DNA from: Syntrophales bacterium
GTDB taxonomy: Bacteria > Desulfobacterota > Syntrophia > Syntrophales > UBA2210
Length of the DNA: 64,000 nucleotides
Assembly (NCBI GenBank): GCA_023228425.1
Contig: JALOBE010000012.1
Location: 1 to 64,000, forward strand
Direction: 5' to 3'
Below, one piece after another: positions 25,258-34,769 of the stretch; the first letter of the stretch is position 1; every line of letters begins with the position of its first letter. Below the pieces are notes generated by a model that saw only the letters and a program-made list of their open reading frames with translations, was not told where the DNA came from and did no database searches. A program made the translations under genes and the position numbers.

Positions 25258-26457
25258 TCAGTGAAGCAGACGGGCCAGCGCCTCCCTCATTCGGGCCATG
25301 CCACGCTCTATGTTCTCCATGGAAGTGGCATAGGACAGGCGGACGTGGTCGTCACTTCCGAACTCAACGCCCGGGACCACGGCAATTTCGGCAACTTCCA
25401 GAAGAAAAGCCGTCAGAGCCGCCGAACCGTCTATGTCGCGGCCCTCACAGGATGTGCCGTACAGCTTGGCGACATTTGGAAAGACATAAAAAGCCCCCTG
25501 AGGTTTCAGGCACGAGACGCCGGGCATGTCGTTGAGCGCCGCGGTGATGTAGTCCCTTCTTGCGGCAAACTCGCCGACCATCCGCTCCGTCGGGCCCTGG
25601 TCTCCCCGCAGAGCCGCCACGGCGGCCTTCTGGGAGATCGAGGCGGGGTTCGATGTATTCTGGCTCTGAACGTTTGTGGCTGCGGCGATGACTGCCTCGG
25701 GGCCCGCGGCGTACCCGATTCTCCACCCGGTCATGGCATGGGACTTGGACACCCCGTTCACCACGATGGTCTGCTCTTTCAGACCTTCGTCCAGGCTTGC
25801 GATATTCGTGAATGAGAGCCCGTCGTATATAATTTTTTCGTAAATATCGTCGCTTATGACAACGATGGAGGGGTGTTTCTTCACGATCGCGACGATTGCC
25901 CGAAGTTCTTCAGCGGTGTAAGCGGAACCCGTCGGGTTGGATGGGCTGTTCAGGATAAGCCCCCTGGTCTTGGGGCTGACGGCTCGTTCGAGGTCTTCCG
26001 GCGTCATCTTGAATTGATGTTTCTCGCTGGTCGGAAGAATACAGGGCGTCGCGCCGGCAAGGGCCACGATGTCGGGATAGGAAACCCAGTAGGGTGCGGG
26101 AATGATGACCTCGTCTCCCTGTTCGAACAGAACCTGGGCCAGGTTGTAGATAGCGTGCTTCGCGCCGCAGGACACGCAGATGTTCGACCGGGTATAGGAC
26201 AGGCCGTTGTCCCTGAGGAGCTTCGCCGTGATGGCATCCTTGAGTTCATTGATACCCCCAACGGGAGTGTATTTGGTAAACCCCGCTTTCATGGCGGCGA
26301 GGGCCGCCTGCTTGATGTGGTCCGGCGTATCGAAGTCCGGCTCGCCGGCTCCGAAGCTGATAACGTCCCTGCCCTCGGCCCGCATGGCATTTGCCTTTGC
26401 CGAAATGGCCAGAGTCGGTGACGGCTTGATTCTGCTTGCCCGTTTCGCCAGTTTCAT
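25258..26457 (-). CDS. Class I PLP-dependent aminotransferase (aspartate aminotransferase-like)
   Basis: 399-residue cytoplasmic aminotransferase of the I-gamma aspartate aminotransferase type. The PLP lysine lies in NGVSKSHAMTGWRIGYA (about 233-240), with NSPSNPTGSAYT and the C-terminal DDHVRLSYATS arginine motif. It probably moves amino groups between aspartate and glutamate. asd, the next enzyme of the aspartate family pathway, is four genes upstream in the same transcript. Its ATG overlaps the coaD stop by one base. Confidence 0.92.
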   Translation of the reverse strand: MKLAKRASRIKPSPTLAISAKANAMRAEGRDVISFGAGEPDFDTPDHIKQAALAAMKAGFTKYTPVGGINELKDAITAKLLRDNGLSYTRSNICVSCGAKHAIYNLAQVLFEQGDEVIIPAPYWVSYPDIVALAGATPCILPTSEKHQFKMTPEDLERAVSPKTRGLILNSPSNPTGSAYTAEELRAIVAIVKKHPSIVVISDDIYEKIIYDGLSFTNIASLDEGLKEQTIVVNGVSKSHAMTGWRIGYAAGPEAVIAAATNVQSQNTSNPASISQKAAVAALRGDQGPTERMVGEFAARRDYITAALNDMPGVSCLKPQGAFYVFPNVAKLYGTSCEGRDIDGSAALTAFLLEVAEIAVVPGVEFGSDDHVRLSYATSMENIERGMARMREALARLLH

Positions 26458-26975
26458 CAGGATGATCTCCTCTTTCTACCGTTTGCATCCTGCAGAAGAG
26501 GAAATTTTTCTTTGAGTCTGCGCAGCACCTCTTCAGGTACCATGCCCCTCACGGAACCACCGAGCGCGGCAGCTTCCTTTATAATCCTGGAGTTACAGTA
26601 GAACCACTTCGATCCCGTCATCAGAAACACCGTCTCGACCTGGCGGTCCAGTCTGCGGTTCATGAGAGCGAGCTGAAATTCGTACTCGAAATCGGACAGG
26701 GCCCGCAACCCCCGCAGAATGACACTCGCCTTGACATTGATGAGGTAGTCCACCAGAAGCCCCTCATAGCTGTCCACTTCGAGACGCTGGTTATCACCCA
26801 CGAGATTGCGGATCATCTCCATACGCTCTTCCACAGAAAAGAGAGACGTTTTTGAGGGGTTGCTGCCGATTGCGATGATTATCTTGTCAAAAATCCGCAA
26901 GCCTCTGTTGATGATGTCGATGTGCCCATTGGTTACGGGATCGAAAGAACCGGGATATACCGCTATTTTACTCAT
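26457..26975 (-). CDS. coaD: Phosphopantetheine adenylyltransferase
   Basis: Adds AMP to 4'-phosphopantetheine, the fourth step of CoA synthesis. The 172-residue product has the nucleotidyltransferase motif PGSFDPVTNGH (T/H-x-G-H at residues 15-18) and the C-terminal NSRIIKE motif. The ATG at 26975 is preferred over 26993 because GGAGGAG lies 6 nt upstream and it matches the family start. It overlaps rsmD by 8 nt and the aminotransferase by 1 nt. The rsmD-coaD pairing is common in bacteria. Confidence 0.96.
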   Translation of the reverse strand: MSKIAVYPGSFDPVTNGHIDIINRGLRIFDKIIIAIGSNPSKTSLFSVEERMEMIRNLVGDNQRLEVDSYEGLLVDYLINVKASVILRGLRALSDFEYEFQLALMNRRLDRQVETVFLMTGSKWFYCNSRIIKEAAALGGSVRGMVPEEVLRRLKEKFPLLQDANGRKRRSS

Positions 26976-27534
26976 GGTGATCTCCTCCGGCACGAAATTT
27001 TAAAAAAGAAAGAACCGTGTCACCGTAGCGCCGTTCATCTTCAAGCACAAGCGCTCCGCTGTCCGCGCAACGCTCTCTCATGGAGTGCTCAACGACGACT
27101 GTGCCTCCGGGAGCGAAAATATTTGTTTCACCCAGAACGTCCAGAGTTCGCATGACCAGGTCTTTTTCATAGGGCGGGTCGGCGAATACCGTATTGAATC
27201 GTTCGCGTCGTTTCTCGAGGAGGGCTATTCCCCTGTCAAAGGATACTCCCATGATGGAGAATCCCTTGACGAAACCGCACCGTTCCAGGTTTTTTCGAAT
27301 CACAGCCAGATGACGGGCATTGCTCTCGATAAAGGTAACCTGTGCCGCGCCCCTGCTCAGAGCTTCGATTCCCACGTTGCCGCTTCCGGCAAAAAGGTCC
27401 AGAAATGCCGTATTTTTTACCGGGTCAAGGATATTGAAGAGGGCTTCCTTGACCCGGTCGGTAGTGGTTCGCAGGGTTCCTCCCCGTGGCACGAGAATGC
27501 TCTTGCCCCTTGCCGTTCCTCCGCAGATTTTCAT
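26968..27534 (-). CDS. rsmD: 16S rRNA (guanine966-N2)-methyltransferase
   Basis: SAM-dependent methyltransferase acting on G966 of 16S rRNA. 188 residues with the SAM-binding stretch FLDLFAGSGNVGIEALSRGA and the catalytic DPPYEKD motif. The N-terminal GTARGKSILVPRG and RTTTDRVKEALFNIL segments are typical of RsmD. It shares ATGA with the asd stop upstream and overlaps coaD by 8 nt. Confidence 0.95.
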   Translation of the reverse strand: MKICGGTARGKSILVPRGGTLRTTTDRVKEALFNILDPVKNTAFLDLFAGSGNVGIEALSRGAAQVTFIESNARHLAVIRKNLERCGFVKGFSIMGVSFDRGIALLEKRRERFNTVFADPPYEKDLVMRTLDVLGETNIFAPGGTVVVEHSMRERCADSGALVLEDERRYGDTVLSFLKFRAGGDHHE

Positions 27535-28559
27535 TGTTCAGGCAAGATATGGTCCCGCAGGAGTATCTCCGCTATCTGGACGGCGTTTAATGCCGCTCCC
27601 TTGCGTATATTGTCGGAAACCACCCACATATTGATACCCCGTTTGATGGACTCGTCTTCCCGAATGCGGCCCACGAAGGTTTCGTTCCTTCCCGTTGCGT
27701 CAACAGCCATGGGGTATTCCAGGTTGGAGGGATTGTCGACAACCTTCACGCCCGGCGCGGTGGAGAGAAGCTCCCGGACTTCATCGGCGCTTATTTTTTT
27801 GTTGGTTTCAATGTTTATGGACTCGGAATGGCCGTAGAATACGGGAACCCTGACGGTGGTCGCCGTTATCGCCATAGAAGGATCATGCAGTATTTTTCTG
27901 GTTTCGTTGACCATCTTCAGTTCCTCCCGCGTGTATCCGTTGTCCATGAACAGGTCAATGTGGGGCAGGCAGTTGAAGGCGATTACGTGGGGGTAAACGG
28001 TCTTTTCCGGTGTTCTTCCCTCAAGAATGGCCCGTGACTGCTCCTCCAGTTCGACGATGGCCTCCTTGCCCGTGCCGGACACGGCCTGATAGGTGGAAAC
28101 AACGATCCTCTTTATACCAACGGCATCATGAATGGGCTTGAGGGCCACCACCATCTGGATGGTCGAGCAGTTGGGGTTGGCGATGATGTTGCGGTTTCTG
28201 TACAGGGAGATGTCTTCACTGTTTACCTCGGGAACAACCAGCGGTATCTCGGGAACCGTTCGGAAGGCGCTTGTGTTGTCGATGACAACACAGCCCGCAC
28301 GAGCCGCCGCCGGCGCGTAGCGCTCACTGATGGCGCCGCCCGGCGAAAACAGACCGATATGAATACCCTCGAAGGAATCTTCGGAAAGAACCTCCACGGG
28401 AATAGTGGATCCTCGAAAGGTCAGCTCTTTTCCCCTGGAACGTTCGGAAGCCAGAAGTCTGATCTCTCCGACCGGGAAATCCCTCTCTTCCAGTATTTTG
28501 AGCACTTCATTTCCTACTGCGCCCGTAGCGCCCACGACAGCAACGTTACAGTGTTTCAT
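27531..28559 (-). CDS. asd: Aspartate-semialdehyde dehydrogenase
   Basis: Reduces aspartyl phosphate to aspartate semialdehyde, the branch point to lysine, diaminopimelate, threonine and methionine. 342 residues: the NADP-binding VVGATGAVGNEVLKIL at the start, the catalytic cysteine in NPNCSTIQMV (about 132), and the C-terminal VPVFYGHSESINIE with its catalytic histidine. The ATG at 28559 is preferred to 28568 because of the AAGG spacing. Aspartate semialdehyde is also the proposed substrate of the homocysteine route served by NIL-ferredoxins. Confidence 0.96.
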   Translation of the reverse strand: MKHCNVAVVGATGAVGNEVLKILEERDFPVGEIRLLASERSRGKELTFRGSTIPVEVLSEDSFEGIHIGLFSPGGAISERYAPAAARAGCVVIDNTSAFRTVPEIPLVVPEVNSEDISLYRNRNIIANPNCSTIQMVVALKPIHDAVGIKRIVVSTYQAVSGTGKEAIVELEEQSRAILEGRTPEKTVYPHVIAFNCLPHIDLFMDNGYTREELKMVNETRKILHDPSMAITATTVRVPVFYGHSESINIETNKKISADEVRELLSTAPGVKVVDNPSNLEYPMAVDATGRNETFVGRIREDESIKRGINMWVVSDNIRKGAALNAVQIAEILLRDHILPEQ

Positions 28560-28655
28560 TCTTTCCATCCTTCATCAGAGAGTGGGTATGACGTTTCAGC
28601 GTATTATGAGGTCGTCGGGTATCATGAAGCGATCGACCGTGCGGATTCCGATCTC

Positions 28656-29429
28656 TCAGCCGCCGAATTCATTTCTTTCTTCAGACAGTTCTTTCTTCTT
28701 TTTGCTGATCACCCGGTACGCCAGCCTCGAAGGACCTGAAAGCGCATAGGATAAGGCAATCGCGAAAAACATGATCTGTGGCTGCATGACAATGACAACA
28801 AACATCAGTACGATAAGCACGAAGGTCACAAAAGGTTTGCGGGCAAAAAAATTGAGATCCTTGAAGCTGTAGTACTTGACGCTGCTCACCATCAGGAGTG
28901 CCAGGGCCACCGTTCCCACGGGAATGGCGAGATTGTGAAACGTGCCCGTTCCTCCCATGAAATCCCAGAAAAGAACGGCCGTTACTATTACCAGGGCCGC
29001 CGCCGGAATGGGGAGACCGTTGAACACCTTACTGTCAACAATGGACAACTGAACATTGAACCTGGCAAGGCGCATGGCACCGCAGACCACGAAAAGGAAA
29101 GCAATAATCCACCCGGCGCGTCCGTAGGGGGCCAGGGCCCAGAGGTAGGCGATCACTGCCGGAGCAACCCCGAAGGATACCAAATCCGAGAGTGAGTCGT
29201 ATTCGACACCGAAGCGGCTTGTAGTATGGGTGAAGCGGGCTATCTTTCCATCCAGCCCATCCATCGCGCAGGCAACGATTACCAGGAGAGCGGCCTTTGG
29301 AAAATTACCACCGATGGAAATGATAATCGCGTAAAAGCCGAAAAAAAGGCTCGCCGTCGTAAAAAGGTTCGGCAGAATATAAATGCCTTTCTTCATTCCA
29401 TCCCGTTCCCGTACATTCTCGTTTTTCAT
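28656..29429 (-). CDS. pssA: CDP-diacylglycerol-serine O-phosphatidyltransferase
   Basis: Integral membrane enzyme that makes phosphatidylserine from CDP-diacylglycerol and serine. 257 residues with six or so hydrophobic helices and the CDP-alcohol motif MDGLDGKIAR, followed by G-x3-D-x3-D in FGVEYDSLSD. It overlaps psd by 4 nt (ATGA); Psd decarboxylates its product to phosphatidylethanolamine. CdsA, which makes its substrate, is encoded upstream in the same chain. An ATG at 29396 is a possible shorter start. Confidence 0.95.
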   Translation of the reverse strand: MKNENVRERDGMKKGIYILPNLFTTASLFFGFYAIIISIGGNFPKAALLVIVACAMDGLDGKIARFTHTTSRFGVEYDSLSDLVSFGVAPAVIAYLWALAPYGRAGWIIAFLFVVCGAMRLARFNVQLSIVDSKVFNGLPIPAAALVIVTAVLFWDFMGGTGTFHNLAIPVGTVALALLMVSSVKYYSFKDLNFFARKPFVTFVLIVLMFVVIVMQPQIMFFAIALSYALSGPSRLAYRVISKKKKELSEERNEFGG

Positions 29430-30076
29430 GACAGGTATCCTATGGTTGTTTCTCCCGCGGTAACCTTGTCGCCGACAGATACGGCGGTCTTCGTACCTTC
29501 GGGCATGAAAACCTCCAGGCGTGAACCGAAACGGATAAGGCCGAATCGCTCTCCCCTGTCCAGGCGTTCCCCTTCCTTAACCCAACACACGATTCTCCGG
29601 GCGATAAGTCCGGCGATCTGCACTACGAGTATCTCTCGTCCGTCATCCATAGAAATGAGCAACGCGTTTCGTTCATTCTCCGAAGAAGCTTTGTCAAGGT
29701 TTGCCGACAGAAACTTTCCCGGATAATAGGTTATTTTTTTCACCTCTCCCCGGCAGGGAGAGCGGTTCACGTGGACGTTGAAGATATTCATAAATATACT
29801 GACTTTTGTGAAGGAGCCCTCCAGGCCTCCCTTCGCCGGCGCTACCCCTTCTTCTATTTTCAGTATTCGACCGTCGGCGGGTGAAAGCAGGCTTGTCGAT
29901 CCTTCAGGCGCCTTTCTCTCGGGGTTTCTGAAGAACCATACAACGAAAAGCGCGGCTGCCGAGGAGATGACACAGGCGACCCACAGCGACAGAAATCCCG
30001 TAACGAAAGCTATAATCGCCAGGGGAGTAAAGAATCCGAAGGCTTCGGGAAGGATATAGCGTGATCGGCTTTTCAT
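29426..30076 (-). CDS. psd: Phosphatidylserine decarboxylase proenzyme (short type)
   Basis: Converts phosphatidylserine to phosphatidylethanolamine. 216 residues, the short bacterial/archaeal type: two N-terminal membrane helices (about 10-48), then LLSPADGRI, NIFNVHVNRSPCRGEV, and the self-cleavage site IRFGSRLEVFMP, where cutting between G184 and S185 makes the pyruvoyl group. It lies directly before pssA on the transcript, with a 4-nt overlap. Confidence 0.95.
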   Translation of the reverse strand: MKSRSRYILPEAFGFFTPLAIIAFVTGFLSLWVACVISSAAALFVVWFFRNPERKAPEGSTSLLSPADGRILKIEEGVAPAKGGLEGSFTKVSIFMNIFNVHVNRSPCRGEVKKITYYPGKFLSANLDKASSENERNALLISMDDGREILVVQIAGLIARRIVCWVKEGERLDRGERFGLIRFGSRLEVFMPEGTKTAVSVGDKVTAGETTIGYLS

Positions 30077-30100
30077 GGAGCCACAGGTTCCTTTGGGTAG

Positions 30101-30784
30101 TCACATTCCCGCGTAGGAACGCCGCAGGTAGCGAGGTAATACGTTCAACGAAACCACGTTATCATCAGTGTGCATATTTTTCAACGCAATACGACCCACC
30201 GCCCGTGCGTTTATGCGATTCCCCGACGGTTCAGCGAAATATGCGCGGCCTCCGAGACGGGCACGTATCCCCCCGGCATGGACAAGGGTTCCATTACCGA
30301 TAAAAAGCACGGGATCATGAGCGGCTTCCAAGGTATCTAAAAAAAGGTCTGCCCTGATGACTTTCTCCTGCTCCACGACCAGAGGCATATCACCTGGGAC
30401 GGGCCTGTACAGGGCCGTGTACACTTCGTCCCGCCCGGCGTCCAACATGGGACAGACAGTCATCGCGGCTGCGGAACCGTTCATGGAGAGGGCGGCCAAT
30501 GACGATACACCCACAAGGGGCGTGCCGAGAGCCCGGGCGAGTCCCCGCGCCGTACTCACGCCGACCCTCAGGCCGGTAAAGGAGCCGGGGCCCGTGGTGC
30601 AGGCAAGGAGACCGACATCCCCGATGGACCGTCCACTCCGGCAGAGAATGTCGTTTATGGCCGGCAGCAGCGTCACTCCATGCTGACGCCCTGCGTCAAG
30701 GAAGGATTCAGCCAGCAGCCGGTCATCATCCAGGAGAGCCACGCTCAAGGACGATGATGAGGTGTCAAAGGCAAGGATGACCAT
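30101..30784 (-). CDS. tsaB: tRNA threonylcarbamoyladenosine synthesis protein TsaB
   Basis: Scaffold partner of TsaD in making t6A37 of tRNA. 227 residues with the ASKHA-fold start ILAFDTSSSSLSVAL, the helix segment LLPAINDILCRSG, and the signature TTGPGSFTGLRVGVSTARGLA. t6A is the substrate of MtaB, encoded at 19.8 kb. It begins 2 nt after the rseP stop. Confidence 0.94.
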   Translation of the reverse strand: MVILAFDTSSSSLSVALLDDDRLLAESFLDAGRQHGVTLLPAINDILCRSGRSIGDVGLLACTTGPGSFTGLRVGVSTARGLARALGTPLVGVSSLAALSMNGSAAAMTVCPMLDAGRDEVYTALYRPVPGDMPLVVEQEKVIRADLFLDTLEAAHDPVLFIGNGTLVHAGGIRARLGGRAYFAEPSGNRINARAVGRIALKNMHTDDNVVSLNVLPRYLRRSYAGM

Positions 30785-30786
30785 GC

Positions 30787-31851
30787 CTAGTTACCCCAGA
30801 TTCTGACGATGTCATTGTAGGTCACCCAGAATATCAGGAGGATCAACACAAAAAACCCCGCCGTCTGGGCTTTTTCACGGATCTTCAGGCTTACCTCGCG
30901 CTTCGTCACCAGCTCCACGGCGAAAAACATGAGGTGCCCCCCATCGAGGACAGGGATGGGCAGAAGATTCAGTACCCCGAGATTGACGCTGAGCACGGCC
31001 ATGAAGAAGATAAAGGGAATGAGCCCCTGCCGTGCCATGTCACCGGACATTTTCGCTATCAATATGGGACCCCCCAGTTCCTTGGGAGACACGACCCTCT
31101 GAACGATCTTGGCAATGCCCGTGTAGGTGAGCTTTGTCCACAGCCAGGTCTGACCGACGCCGGCGATGACACTTCCTGCGGGCCCCTTACGGTCCGTCAT
31201 CAGTTCTGATGACATGGTTACCCCGATGACATAGGTCGTGGCAGGCTCTCCGAATAGCGTCTCCGTTTCCATCGATCGCGGTGTAACGGTCTTCTCAATA
31301 CGTTTTTCGTCACGTTCAATGAGCAGTTTCAGGGGCTTCCCACCGCTCGACCGTATAACGTCCGCCATTTCTTCCCAGTGGGCGATGGCGTGCCCGTCTA
31401 TCTCACGGATGAGGTCCCCCTCTCGCAGGCCTGCCGCCTGCGCAGGGCTTTCTTCCTGGACAGCACCGATACGGGAGGTGGGAACAGATACTCCAAGACC
31501 AAAAATGATCGAAAAAGCCACAATGGCGAAAAGAAAGTTGCAGAGAGGCCCGGCCGCCACAATGGCGATTTTCTTGTACACCGACTGATTCTGAAAGGAT
31601 CGTTCCCGGTCTTCCTCCGATAGTCCGGCATCATCGGCCTCACCCAGGAGTCTGACGTACCCTCCCAGTGGTATGGCGGAAAGGGCATATTCCGTTTCGC
31701 CGTATTTCCTGCTCACCAGTTTGGGACCGAAGCCGAGGGAAAACCTGAGAACCCCGACACCTGACCACTTTGCGACGAGGAAATGTCCCAATTCATGGAC
31801 GAAGATGAGAATTCCCAAGACTATGATGACTGATATTACTGAGGTGCCCAT
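30787..31851 (-). CDS. rseP: Site-2 zinc metalloprotease RseP
   Basis: Intramembrane protease that cuts anti-sigma factors and leftover signal peptides. 354 residues: the zinc motif HELGH (19-23) in the first membrane helix, a single PDZ domain (about 120-190), and the second catalytic segment LNLLPIPVLDGGHL near 295. E. coli RseP has two PDZ domains and 450 residues, so this is the shorter single-PDZ type. The ATG at 31851 has AAAGGG upstream; a TTG at 31854 directly before it is less likely. Confidence 0.95.
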   Translation of the reverse strand: MGTSVISVIIVLGILIFVHELGHFLVAKWSGVGVLRFSLGFGPKLVSRKYGETEYALSAIPLGGYVRLLGEADDAGLSEEDRERSFQNQSVYKKIAIVAAGPLCNFLFAIVAFSIIFGLGVSVPTSRIGAVQEESPAQAAGLREGDLIREIDGHAIAHWEEMADVIRSSGGKPLKLLIERDEKRIEKTVTPRSMETETLFGEPATTYVIGVTMSSELMTDRKGPAGSVIAGVGQTWLWTKLTYTGIAKIVQRVVSPKELGGPILIAKMSGDMARQGLIPFIFFMAVLSVNLGVLNLLPIPVLDGGHLMFFAVELVTKREVSLKIREKAQTAGFFVLILLIFWVTYNDIVRIWGN

Positions 31852-31911
31852 CAATGTGCCCTTTGTTTTTTTTCAATGTGGTACTTCCCGCATACTATGA
31901 AGCAACCTGTT

Positions 31912-33069
31912 TTACAAGGCGTCTATTGCCTCTTTCGCCCGGATTCGAGCCCAGCCGTCGGCGGCGAGAACCCGGGCCACCGTATCCGCCCGTTCCGTCT
32001 CGTGGTCCGCCAGGGTTGCCTCGACAATACGCGGTATGTCGGTAAAGCGGACGCGCCCGGCCACAAAGGCTTCCACGGCGATTTCATTCGCGGCGTTGAG
32101 AACCGCCGGAGCCGTCCCGCCTCTTCGGGCCGCATCCAGCGAAAGAGCCAGGCACCGGAATTTTTCCATGTCCGGGACCATGAACGTGAGCGGTCCCGCG
32201 GCGCACAGTTCCAGATCCGGGAGGGAGAGTTCGATTCTTTCAGGCCAGGAAAGGGCGTAAGCGATGGGTGTCTTCATATCGGGGATGCCCAGCTGCGCGA
32301 TGAGGGACCCATCCTTGAGAGTGATCATGGAGTGTATGATGCTTTGAGGATGGATGACCACGTCGATCATCCCGACGTCCACCGCGAACAGGCCCATGGC
32401 CTCGATTATCTCGAGACCCTTGTTCATCATCGTCGCGGAATCGATGGTTATCTTGTAGCCCATATCCCAATTGGGATGCTTCAGCGCCTCCTCCGGCGTC
32501 ACCGAGGCAAGATCGTCGGCGCTCCGGTTCAGGAAAGGTCCTCCCGATGCCGTGAGAACAAGCTTTGTAATCTGATCTCTCGGCCTTCCTTCCATACATT
32601 GAAAAAGCGCGCTGTGTTCGCTGTCCACGGGTAAAATGCGGACACCGGTCCTCTCCGCCCGGGCCAGAACCAGGTCTCCCGCCATGACCATGGTTTCCTT
32701 GTTCGCCAGGGCGATATCCTTACCCGCGTCGATGGCGGCAAGTGTCGGCACGAGCCCCGCCGCTCCCGACATGGCCGACAGTACCATGTCTGACTCAGGC
32801 AGCGACGCCAGCTCGTCGTATCCATCCGGTCCGAACAGAACCGCCGTGTTTGCTCTCCTTCCGAGACTTGTCCTGAGCTCCGCGGCAGCCTCTTCATCAA
32901 TAACGGCAGCCACTTTCGGTTGGAACCGTTCAATCTGTTTTTTTAGAAGCCGTATGTTTCTGTACGCCGCCAGCCCGGTAACGCCGAACCGTGACGGCTC
33001 CTGTGCGACGACATCGAGGGCGCTTCTTCCGATAGATCCTGTTGAACCGAGTATCGATATGTATTTCAT
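31912..33069 (-). CDS. dxr: 1-deoxy-D-xylulose 5-phosphate reductoisomerase
   Basis: First committed enzyme of the MEP isoprenoid pathway, turning DXP to MEP with NADPH. 385 residues: the Rossmann start ISILGSTGSIGRSALDVV, ALANKETMVMAG, the metal-binding DSEHSALFQC, and the GWARIRAKEAID C-terminus. It overlaps cdsA by 4 nt (ATGA). Together with ispG at 5.1 kb it shows that this organism makes isoprenoids by the MEP route. Confidence 0.97.
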   Translation of the reverse strand: MKYISILGSTGSIGRSALDVVAQEPSRFGVTGLAAYRNIRLLKKQIERFQPKVAAVIDEEAAAELRTSLGRRANTAVLFGPDGYDELASLPESDMVLSAMSGAAGLVPTLAAIDAGKDIALANKETMVMAGDLVLARAERTGVRILPVDSEHSALFQCMEGRPRDQITKLVLTASGGPFLNRSADDLASVTPEEALKHPNWDMGYKITIDSATMMNKGLEIIEAMGLFAVDVGMIDVVIHPQSIIHSMITLKDGSLIAQLGIPDMKTPIAYALSWPERIELSLPDLELCAAGPLTFMVPDMEKFRCLALSLDAARRGGTAPAVLNAANEIAVEAFVAGRVRFTDIPRIVEATLADHETERADTVARVLAADGWARIRAKEAIDAL

Positions 33070-33878
33070 AGGCTTATAATATATTCTTTATAGTAATACA
33101 GGAAAGGTGCCATAAACAGAAACGAGTCCAGCCGGTCGAGAATGCCTCCATGTCCGGGAAAAAGAAACCCGGAATCCTTGATATTTGATGCCCGTTTCAG
33201 GGCCGACTCGGACAGGTCGCCCAACTGTCCGAGAATACTCCCCATGAAACCCATGACAACGGCATGGCCGAGCCACAGGTCCGGCAGAAAGAGAACCGAA
33301 TAGATCGTGCAGGCGGCAACGCATCCGGCAGTACCGCCAAGGGAGCCTTCGACAGTCTTTCCGGCGCTCACCGAAGGTAGCAGTTTCCTGCGTCCCCAGG
33401 TTCGTCCCGCGTAAAAAGCCGGCACATCCGTAGAAAAGGCCATGACGATGAGAAAAAAGACCCAGGTCCGTCCGTCGCCGCCGCATCGTATAAGTATGAA
33501 AAAGGACATCATGACGGCTATGTACAGGATGCCGAAGATGCCTCCCATGACCCGCTTCAGGTGCGTCCCCGGCTCTTCCTCGTCCCTGAGGAGGGAGAGA
33601 CTGAAAAGACCCAGCAGTGAAAGAGCCACCGTGGCCAGTACCAGTGACGTCCCGCCCGACCAGGCAGCCGCCGCGACCAGGAGAGCGATGATAATGGTGA
33701 CGCTCTTTTCAGCGGGCCGGCCGGCTCCGAAGACCATGAAGTTGTATTCCATCATGGCCGCCGCGATGATGGCGGCGATGAAGAGGGCGAAAAGGACTTC
33801 CGAACCGAAGATGATGAGAAGCAGAAGTACGGGAACGGCCAGAAGTGCCGTGAGCCAGCGTTTCAGGTGAGTACTCAT
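33066..33878 (-). CDS. cdsA: Phosphatidate cytidylyltransferase
   Basis: Membrane enzyme making CDP-diacylglycerol, the precursor of all phospholipids. 270 residues with about seven hydrophobic helices, and the C-terminal signature SALKRASNIKDSGFLFPGHGGILDRLDS. The start is coupled closely to uppS (7-nt gap). Its product feeds pssA, encoded 5 genes downstream. Confidence 0.95.
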   Translation of the reverse strand: MSTHLKRWLTALLAVPVLLLLIIFGSEVLFALFIAAIIAAAMMEYNFMVFGAGRPAEKSVTIIIALLVAAAAWSGGTSLVLATVALSLLGLFSLSLLRDEEEPGTHLKRVMGGIFGILYIAVMMSFFILIRCGGDGRTWVFFLIVMAFSTDVPAFYAGRTWGRRKLLPSVSAGKTVEGSLGGTAGCVAACTIYSVLFLPDLWLGHAVVMGFMGSILGQLGDLSESALKRASNIKDSGFLFPGHGGILDRLDSFLFMAPFLYYYKEYIISL

Positions 33879-33885
33879 GGCGGTG

Positions 33886-34623
33886 TCATGTCCTTGTCAG
33901 CTGGTCACTGGTGAGACCGAAACGCCGTTCCCGTCGCTGGTAGTCCCGAAGGGCCTCGACAAATGACTCGCGTGAAAAATCAGGCCAGAGAACATCCGTA
34001 AAATAGAGTTCCGTAAAGGCCAGTTGCCACAGGAGGAAATTGCTGATCCTGTACTCACCGCTTGTCCTGATCAGAAGATCGGGATCGGGCATGGAGGAGG
34101 TGTACATGTATTTCGCCACCGTTTCCCTGGAAATGTCCTCGGGCCGAAGTCGTCCCGAGGCACATTCCGCCACGATTCTGCCGACCATCTCCACGATCTC
34201 GTCCCGCCCGCCGTAGCTGAGAGCGAGCGTTAGTACCATACCCTTGTTGCGGGAGGTTTTCTGAACGCTTTCCTGAAGCAGGCCTTGCACCTCTTTGGGG
34301 AGAGCCGCCCTGTTGCCGATTACCTCCAGTCTGACGCCCCGTTCAATCAATTCGTCTATTTCAGATTTCAGGTAGGTCTCCAGGAGCCGCATCAGAGCGT
34401 TGATTTCCTCTTCCGGCCGCAGCCAGTTCTCAACAGAAAAGGCAAAAAGAGTAAGGTATTGAATGCCGAGTTCCCCGGCCGTCCTTACGACATGCCGAAC
34501 GGCGTCGGCACCTTTCTTATGTCCCGTGAGCCGGTTCAGGGCATTTTTTTTTGCCCACCTGCCGTTACCGTCCATGATGACCGCGACATGCCGGGGCAGG
34601 CGCTTGGTGTCTATTCCCTGCAT
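33886..34623 (-). CDS. uppS: Undecaprenyl diphosphate synthase (cis-prenyltransferase)
   Basis: Builds the C55 lipid carrier for cell-wall synthesis. 245 residues with the catalytic VAIIMDGNGRWAK-type motif (here H-V-A-V-I-M-D-G-N-G-R-W), FAFSVENWLRPEEE, and the C-terminal RTSGEYRISNFLLWQ. It is the first gene after the frr terminator, so it must have its own promoter in 34624-34712. A TATATT near 34645 is a weak -10 candidate. Confidence 0.96.
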   Translation of the reverse strand: MQGIDTKRLPRHVAVIMDGNGRWAKKNALNRLTGHKKGADAVRHVVRTAGELGIQYLTLFAFSVENWLRPEEEINALMRLLETYLKSEIDELIERGVRLEVIGNRAALPKEVQGLLQESVQKTSRNKGMVLTLALSYGGRDEIVEMVGRIVAECASGRLRPEDISRETVAKYMYTSSMPDPDLLIRTSGEYRISNFLLWQLAFTELYFTDVLWPDFSRESFVEALRDYQRRERRFGLTSDQLTRT

Positions 34624-34712
34624 AAAGTACCTATATCCTGAATATAATTAACGTATCATGCCTATCACAGCCCGTCGGAAATTACAATAGGTCCGGCAGG
34701 ATCACGGCAGTT

Positions 34713-34740
34713 AAAAAAAAGAGGGAACCACCGTTCCCTC
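34713..34740 (-). terminator. Rho-independent terminator after frr
   Basis: On the minus strand, an 8-bp perfect stem (GAGGGAAC/GTTCCCTC, 34721-34740, 4-nt loop) is followed by eight T (34713-34720). It lies 30 nt beyond the frr stop and separates rpsB-tsf-pyrH-frr from uppS and the genes beyond it. Confidence 0.9.
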
Positions 34741-34769
34741 TGTCCGCCGAAGCTGTCTTCGAACCCCCG

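Noticed and set aside
27085..27837. 250-codon plus-strand ORF
   Set aside because: Opposite rsmD and asd, no domain.
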